Below are positions 60,199-64,000 of a DNA stretch of 64,000 bases, one piece after another. Position 1 is the stretch's first letter; the number at the start of each line of letters is the position of its first letter. Below the pieces are notes generated by a model, which did no database searches, had not been told where the DNA came from, and was given only the letters and a program-made list of their open reading frames with translations. The position numbers were made by a program, and so were the translations under genes. The stretch spans positions 310,001 through 374,000 of the forward strand of contig NZ_BMQJ01000002.1 of the NCBI RefSeq assembly GCF_014648055.1, written 5' to 3'. This stretch comes from Streptosporangium pseudovulgare. GTDB taxonomy: Bacteria; Actinomycetota; Actinomycetes; Streptosporangiales; Streptosporangiaceae.

Positions 60199-62259
60199 TT
60201 AAGCCTTGGTGTCCTGGCCGCGATCCACCCCCTGCGGCACGTCCCCGGGCCAGGGGCGGCGGACGGCCGTGGCGGCGGCCCGCTGGGCGCGGCGGCTCTT
60301 GAGGCGGTCGGCGGAGTGCAGCTGCCAGGGCACGCTGGTCACCATTACGCCGGGCTGGAACAGCAGGCGGCCCTTGAGCCGCAGCGCGCTCTGGTTGTGC
60401 AGCAGGTGCTCCCACCAGTGACCGACCACGTACTCGGGGATGTAGACGGTCACCACGTCGCGCGGCGAGCGGCGGCGCAGCGACTTGACGTACTCCAGGA
60501 TCGGCCTGGTGATCTCGCGGTAGGGCGAGTCGAGGGTCTTCAGCGGTACGGCGATGCCCCGCCGCTCCCACTCCTCCTGCAGTGCCCTGGCCTCCTCGCC
60601 CTCCACGCCCACGGTGACGGCCTCCAGGGTGGAGGGGCGGGTGGCGCGGGCGTAGGAGAGGGCCCGCAGCGTCGGCTTGTGGATCTTGGAGACCAGGACG
60701 ACGGCGTGGTTGCGGGCCGGCAGCATCGACTCGTCCACCTGCGTGTCCTCGGCGATGGCCAGCTCCTGCGAGACGTTGTCGTAGTGACGGCGGATGGCCT
60801 TCATCATCAGGAACAGCGCGGGCATGGCCGCGCAGACGATCCAGGCGCCGTGGGTGAACTTGGTCAGCAGCACCACCACCAGCACCAGGCCGGTCATGAC
60901 GCCGCCGAAGAAGTTGATCACCCGGGAGCGCCGCATCCGGGCGCGCGCCCGCGGTTCGCTCTCGCCCCTCAGGTGGCGGGTCCAGTGCCGCACCATGCCG
61001 GTCTGGCTGAGGGTGAAGGAGACGAAGACGCCGACGATGTAGAGGTTGAGCAGGCGGCTGACGTCGGCCTGGAACCCCCACAGCAGCAGGCAGGCCCCGG
61101 CCGCCAGGATGACGATGCCGTTGGAGAAGGCGAGCCGGTCGCCCCGGTTGTGCAGCTGGCGGGGCAGGAAGCGGTCCTGGGCCAGGATGGCGCCGAGCAC
61201 CGGGAAGCCGTTGAAGGCGGTGTTGGCCGCCAGGAACAGGATCAGCGCGGTGACGGCGGCGATGACGATGAAGAACACCGATCCGCTGCCGAACACGGCC
61301 TCGGCGACCTGGGCGATGATCGGCGGCTGGTTGTAGCCGGGCCCGGCGGGACGGCCGTCGATGAGCACGCTGGTCGCGGCGGTGGCGGGGTCGGCGAGCT
61401 TGACGCCGGAGGCCAGGCCGAGCGAGATGATGCCGATGAACATGGTGATCGCGATCAGGCCCATCATCAGCAGCGTGGTCGCGGCGTTCTTGCTCTTGGG
61501 CTTGCGGAAGGCGGGCACGCCGTTGCTGATCGCCTCCACGCCGGTGAGGGCGGCGCAGCCGGAGGAGAACGCCCGCAGGATCAGAAACACCGCCGCCAGG
61601 GAGGCGAGGTTCGACTGCTCGCCGATGATCTGGTAGCCGGCGGTGGGCGCCCGCAGTTCGTCGCCGAGCACCAGCAGCCGGAAGCCGCCCCACAGGACCA
61701 GGCCGATGACGGCGAACATGAAGGTGTAGGTGGGGATGGCGAAGGCCGCCCCGGACTCGCGGATGCCGCGGAGGTTGACGATCGTCAGCAGCACGACGAT
61801 GAGGATCGCGATCTGCGGCTTGTGCTCGGCGACGTAGGGGATCGTCGCGCCCACGTAGTCGACGCCGTTGGCCACCGACACCGCGACGGTGAGGATGTAG
61901 TCGACCATGAGCGCACTGGCCACGGTGAGGCCGGCGTTCTGCCCGAGGTTGACGGTGGCCACCTCGTAGTCGCCGCCGCCGCTGGGGTAGGCGTGCACGT
62001 TCTGCCGGTAGGAGGCGACGACCGTGAGCATCACCACGACCACCGCGGCGGCGACCCAGGGGGCGAAGCCGTAGAAGGAGACACCGGCGATCGACAGGAT
62101 GACGAGGATCTCCTGGGGCGCGTAGGCGACCGAGGAGAGAGCGTCACTGGCGAAAACCGGCAGCGCGATGCGCTTGGGGAGCAGTTGCTCATGCAGCTGC
62201 GTGCTGCGCAGCGCGCGCCCGATGAAGAGGCGCTTGACGAGGTCCGTCACCTTTGACAC
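60199..62259 (-). CDS. KimA-like APC-superfamily potassium transporter
   Basis: The 686-residue protein has 12 membrane spans over about the first 480 residues and a cytosolic C-terminal domain. Motifs typical of the KimA branch are FASDALSSVAYAPQEIL in helix 1, YPSGGGDYEVATVNLG, LTGVEAISNGVPAFRKPKSKNAATTL and FTHGAWIVC. KimA imports K+ with protons and is turned down by c-di-AMP. The adjacent, divergent genes encode two TrkA-type regulatory subunits, supporting a potassium role. The substrate assignment is by family and context. Confidence 0.88.
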   Translation of the reverse strand: MSKVTDLVKRLFIGRALRSTQLHEQLLPKRIALPVFASDALSSVAYAPQEILVILSIAGVSFYGFAPWVAAAVVVVMLTVVASYRQNVHAYPSGGGDYEVATVNLGQNAGLTVASALMVDYILTVAVSVANGVDYVGATIPYVAEHKPQIAILIVVLLTIVNLRGIRESGAAFAIPTYTFMFAVIGLVLWGGFRLLVLGDELRAPTAGYQIIGEQSNLASLAAVFLILRAFSSGCAALTGVEAISNGVPAFRKPKSKNAATTLLMMGLIAITMFIGIISLGLASGVKLADPATAATSVLIDGRPAGPGYNQPPIIAQVAEAVFGSGSVFFIVIAAVTALILFLAANTAFNGFPVLGAILAQDRFLPRQLHNRGDRLAFSNGIVILAAGACLLLWGFQADVSRLLNLYIVGVFVSFTLSQTGMVRHWTRHLRGESEPRARARMRRSRVINFFGGVMTGLVLVVVLLTKFTHGAWIVCAAMPALFLMMKAIRRHYDNVSQELAIAEDTQVDESMLPARNHAVVLVSKIHKPTLRALSYARATRPSTLEAVTVGVEGEEARALQEEWERRGIAVPLKTLDSPYREITRPILEYVKSLRRRSPRDVVTVYIPEYVVGHWWEHLLHNQSALRLKGRLLFQPGVMVTSVPWQLHSADRLKSRRAQRAAATAVRRPWPGDVPQGVDRGQDTKA

Positions 62260-62371
62260 GTCTGCCGATGCTAGTCGCTGTCAAACCCCGCCGACACGGC
62301 ACTCCCCCACCGGGCCATACTGGCTAGGTACATTCGGAGCAAGATCCGCCTCAAGCGACCGGCGGGGGAGC

Positions 62372-63037
62372 ATGCATATCGTGATCATGGGGTGTGGGCG
62401 TGTCGGTTCCACGCTGGCGCACATCCTGGAGGACAGCGGCCACTCGGTCGCCATCATCGACCGGGACCCCCAGGCGTTCCGCCGCCTGCGGGCGGGGTTC
62501 CGGGGCCGCCGGGTGACCGGCGTCGGCTTCGACCGCGACGTGCTGGAGGAGGCCGGGATCGAGTCGGCCGGCGCCTACGTGGCGGTGAGCAGCGGCGACA
62601 ACTCCAACATCATCTCCGCCCGGGTCGCCCGCGAGACGTTCGGCGTGGACAACGTGGTGGCCCGGATCTACGACTCCCGGCGCGCCGAGGTCTACCAGCG
62701 GCTGGGCATCCCCACCGTGGCCACGGTCCGCTGGACCGCCGACCAGATCCTGCGGCGGGTGCTGCCCGAGGGCGCCGAGCCGCTGTGGCGCGACCCCACC
62801 GGGACCGTCGTGCTCGCCGAGGTGGCCTACCACCCGGGCTGGATCGGCACCAGGATCAGGGACCTGGAGGCGGAGGCGGGCACCCGCACGGCCTTCGTCA
62901 ACCGGATGGGCGAGACCCTGCTGCCCAAGAGCGACACCGTGCTGCAGGAGGGCGACATCCTGCACGTCATGGCGGCTGGGAACGACATGGACCGCATCAA
63001 CAAGGTGCTGTCCGGGGCTCCGGAGGAGAGGCACTGA
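62372..63037 (+). CDS. TrkA-family potassium uptake protein (RCK subunit 1)
   Basis: The 221-residue protein has an N-terminal Rossmann/RCK_N domain (MHIVIMGCGRVGSTLA, VAIIDRDPQAF, YVAVSSGDNSNIISARVARE) and a C-terminal RCK_C domain (GTVVLAEVAYHPGWIGTRIRDL, VLQEGDILHVM). It should bind NAD(H) or nucleotides and gate a potassium transporter from the cytosol. The ATG at 62372 has GGGGGAG upstream. It overlaps the next gene (TGATG) and is divergent from the KimA-like permease gene. No TrkH-type channel lies next to it. Confidence 0.93.
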   Translation: MHIVIMGCGRVGSTLAHILEDSGHSVAIIDRDPQAFRRLRAGFRGRRVTGVGFDRDVLEEAGIESAGAYVAVSSGDNSNIISARVARETFGVDNVVARIYDSRRAEVYQRLGIPTVATVRWTADQILRRVLPEGAEPLWRDPTGTVVLAEVAYHPGWIGTRIRDLEAEAGTRTAFVNRMGETLLPKSDTVLQEGDILHVMAAGNDMDRINKVLSGAPEERH

Positions 63038-63705
63038 TGCGCGTCACCATCGCCGGTGCGGGGGCCGTCGGCCGGTCCATCGCCGCCGAGCTCCTGGAGA
63101 ACGGCCACGAGGTCCTGCTCATCGACATCGACCCCAAGGCCATCAAGATCGACACGGTGCCGCGGGCGGAGTGGCTGCTCGCCGACGCCTGTGAGATCTC
63201 CTCGCTGGACGAGGCGGGTCTGGCCGACTGTCACGTGGTCGTCGCCGCCAGCGGCGACGACAAGGTCAACCTCGTCGTCTCCCTGCTCGCCAAGACCGAG
63301 TACGGCGTGCCCCGCGTGGTCGCCCGGATCAACCACCCCAAGAACGAGTGGCTGTTCAACGAGTCGTGGGGGGTGGACGTCGCCGTCTCGACCCCGCGGC
63401 TGCTGAGCGCGCTGGTGGAGGAGGCGGTGAGCGTGGGCGACCTGGTCCGGCTGATGACCTTCCGCCAGGGCCAGGCCAACCTGGTCGAGCTCACACTCCC
63501 CGAGGACGCGCCGGTCGTCGGCCACCGGGCCGGGTCGGTGCCGTGGCCCACCGATACCGCGCTGGTGGCGATCCTGCGCGAGGGCCGGGTGCTGGTGCCC
63601 AGCGAGGACGACCCGCTGGAGGCCGGCGACGAGCTGATGTTCGTGGCCAACCAGGAGGTCGAGGAGGAGCTGGCCCGGCTGCTGTCCCCCCGCCCGGCGG
63701 GCTGA
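63037..63705 (+). CDS. TrkA-family potassium uptake protein (RCK subunit 2)
   Basis: The 222-residue paralogue has MRVTIAGAGAVGRSIAAELLENGHEVLLIDIDPKA-type Rossmann ends (NAD motif GAGAVG), CHVVVAASGDDKVNLVVSLLAKTE, VARINHPKNEWLF, and a C-terminal RCK_C part (VELTLPEDAPVVGHR, DPLEAGDELMFVAN). It forms a pair with the preceding gene, as CeoB/CeoC do in mycobacteria. Both probably regulate one transporter, perhaps the adjacent KimA-like protein. Confidence 0.93.
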   Translation: MRVTIAGAGAVGRSIAAELLENGHEVLLIDIDPKAIKIDTVPRAEWLLADACEISSLDEAGLADCHVVVAASGDDKVNLVVSLLAKTEYGVPRVVARINHPKNEWLFNESWGVDVAVSTPRLLSALVEEAVSVGDLVRLMTFRQGQANLVELTLPEDAPVVGHRAGSVPWPTDTALVAILREGRVLVPSEDDPLEAGDELMFVANQEVEEELARLLSPRPAG

Positions 63706-63719
63706 GCCGCGCGACACGC

Positions 63720-63762
63720 GGAAACGGCCGCGGTACGGCGATGCCGTACCGCGGCCGTTTCC
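63720..63762 (+). terminator. Very strong terminator of the trkA pair
   Basis: A perfect 20-bp stem (63720-63739 with 63743-63762) closes on the 3-nt loop GAT, 14 bases after the stop codon. The AAAC/GTTT base of the stem extends into CACG/CGTG flanks. Confidence 0.95.
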
Positions 63763-63782
63763 ACGTGTCGGGGAGCCCGCTC

Positions 63783-64000
63783 GGGGGCGCCGGTGTCTGG
63801 ACCGAGGAACGCAGGAGCGAAGCGACGGAGTGACGAGGGAAGACACCGGACACCAGCCCCCGAGCCGCGACGCGCAGCGTCGCCATGAGCCCGCGAGGGG
63901 GCGCCGGTGTCTGGACTGAGGAGAGAGCGAGCGCAGCGAGCGAACGACGAGGGAAGACACCGGGCTCAAGCCCCCGAGCCGCGACGCGCAGCGTCGCCAT
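63783..64000. repeat. Dispersed repeat, right locus (two tandem units, inverted relative to 45.3 kb)
   Basis: Two tandem units of 114 nt begin GGGGGCGCCGGTGTCTGGAC at 63783 and 63897; the second is cut by the window end. Each ends with CCGAGCCGCGACGCGCAGCGTCGC, the reverse complement of the block at 45303 and 45364. The middle parts differ (GCAGGAGCGAAGCGACGGAG in unit 1, GAGCGAGCGCAGCGAGCG in unit 2) but have the same GC-skewed inverted-repeat style. A frame is open through both units on the minus strand but has no start context of a real gene. Confidence 0.88.

Noticed and set aside
63783-64000. CRISPR-like array
   Set aside because: Units are 114 nt with long conserved ends and few copies, there are no short identical repeats with unique spacers, and no cas genes are nearby.

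Overview
The window is chromosomal DNA from a very GC-rich, filamentous-type actinomycete. Codon use, GTG/TTG starts, GGAGG ribosome sites, coproporphyrin-type heme genes, an F420-type oxidoreductase, a subtilisin-inhibitor homologue and paired HTH/ATP-binding regulators fit Streptosporangiaceae or a close relative; that family assignment is inference. No rRNA, tRNA, CRISPR array or insertion sequence was recognised.

Region 1 (1-9.1 kb) is a core block: a membrane protein tail, msrB, a secreted or membrane hypothetical, hemQ and hemY (late heme steps), a DUF4349 lipoprotein, hemE, a small Cys-rich protein, DUF3000 and an HRDC ribonuclease D. Region 2 (9.4-13.6 kb) is a catabolic cassette (Gfo/Idh/MocA oxidoreductase, DUF993 aldolase-like protein, sugar-phosphate isomerase) with its own LacI repressor. 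Matching operators lie in front of both the operon and the repressor gene. Region 3 (13.9-23.6 kb) has fadA-fadB beta-oxidation genes, an SSI-like protease inhibitor with proline at the expected P1 position, an APC permease, dxs, and two tandem secreted zinc-metallopeptidase paralogues.

Region 4 (23.8-36 kb) is accessory. It holds a repeat-built coiled-coil protein, an ATP-binding (HATPase) protein divergent from an HTH/TPR regulator, and a 2570-residue secreted RHS/YD-repeat protein. The last 353 residues of the RHS protein, and the small lipoprotein gene 30 nt downstream, are markedly AT-rich. That tail carries lytic-transglycosylase-like motifs. I read it as a polymorphic toxin with an exchangeable peptidoglycan-cleaving tip and a surface lipoprotein as immunity partner; this is the best candidate for a new system here.

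Region 5 (36-42 kb) is a xylose-type sugar ABC transporter (binding protein, ATPase, permease) ending in a ROK regulator, followed by a TauE/SafE permease. Region 6 (42-48.6 kb) has aconitase with a structured upstream region, a membrane metal-dependent hydrolase, a possible structured RNA, and a PadR regulator plus DUF1707 protein. Region 7 (48.6-56.5 kb) holds mug, a sugar-porter MFS transporter, and an RNA-repair group: Hen1, Pnkp and an eRF1/Vms1-like (VLRF1) protein whose 3' end is duplicated in tandem. Region 8 (56.6-64 kb) has an LLM oxidoreductase, a degenerate GH18-like protein, a TrmA-type RNA methyltransferase, and a potassium locus (KimA-like permease divergent from two TrkA-type subunits).

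A repeat of about 114 bp lies in intergenic DNA at 45.3 kb and, inverted, at the right edge. Its function is unknown.
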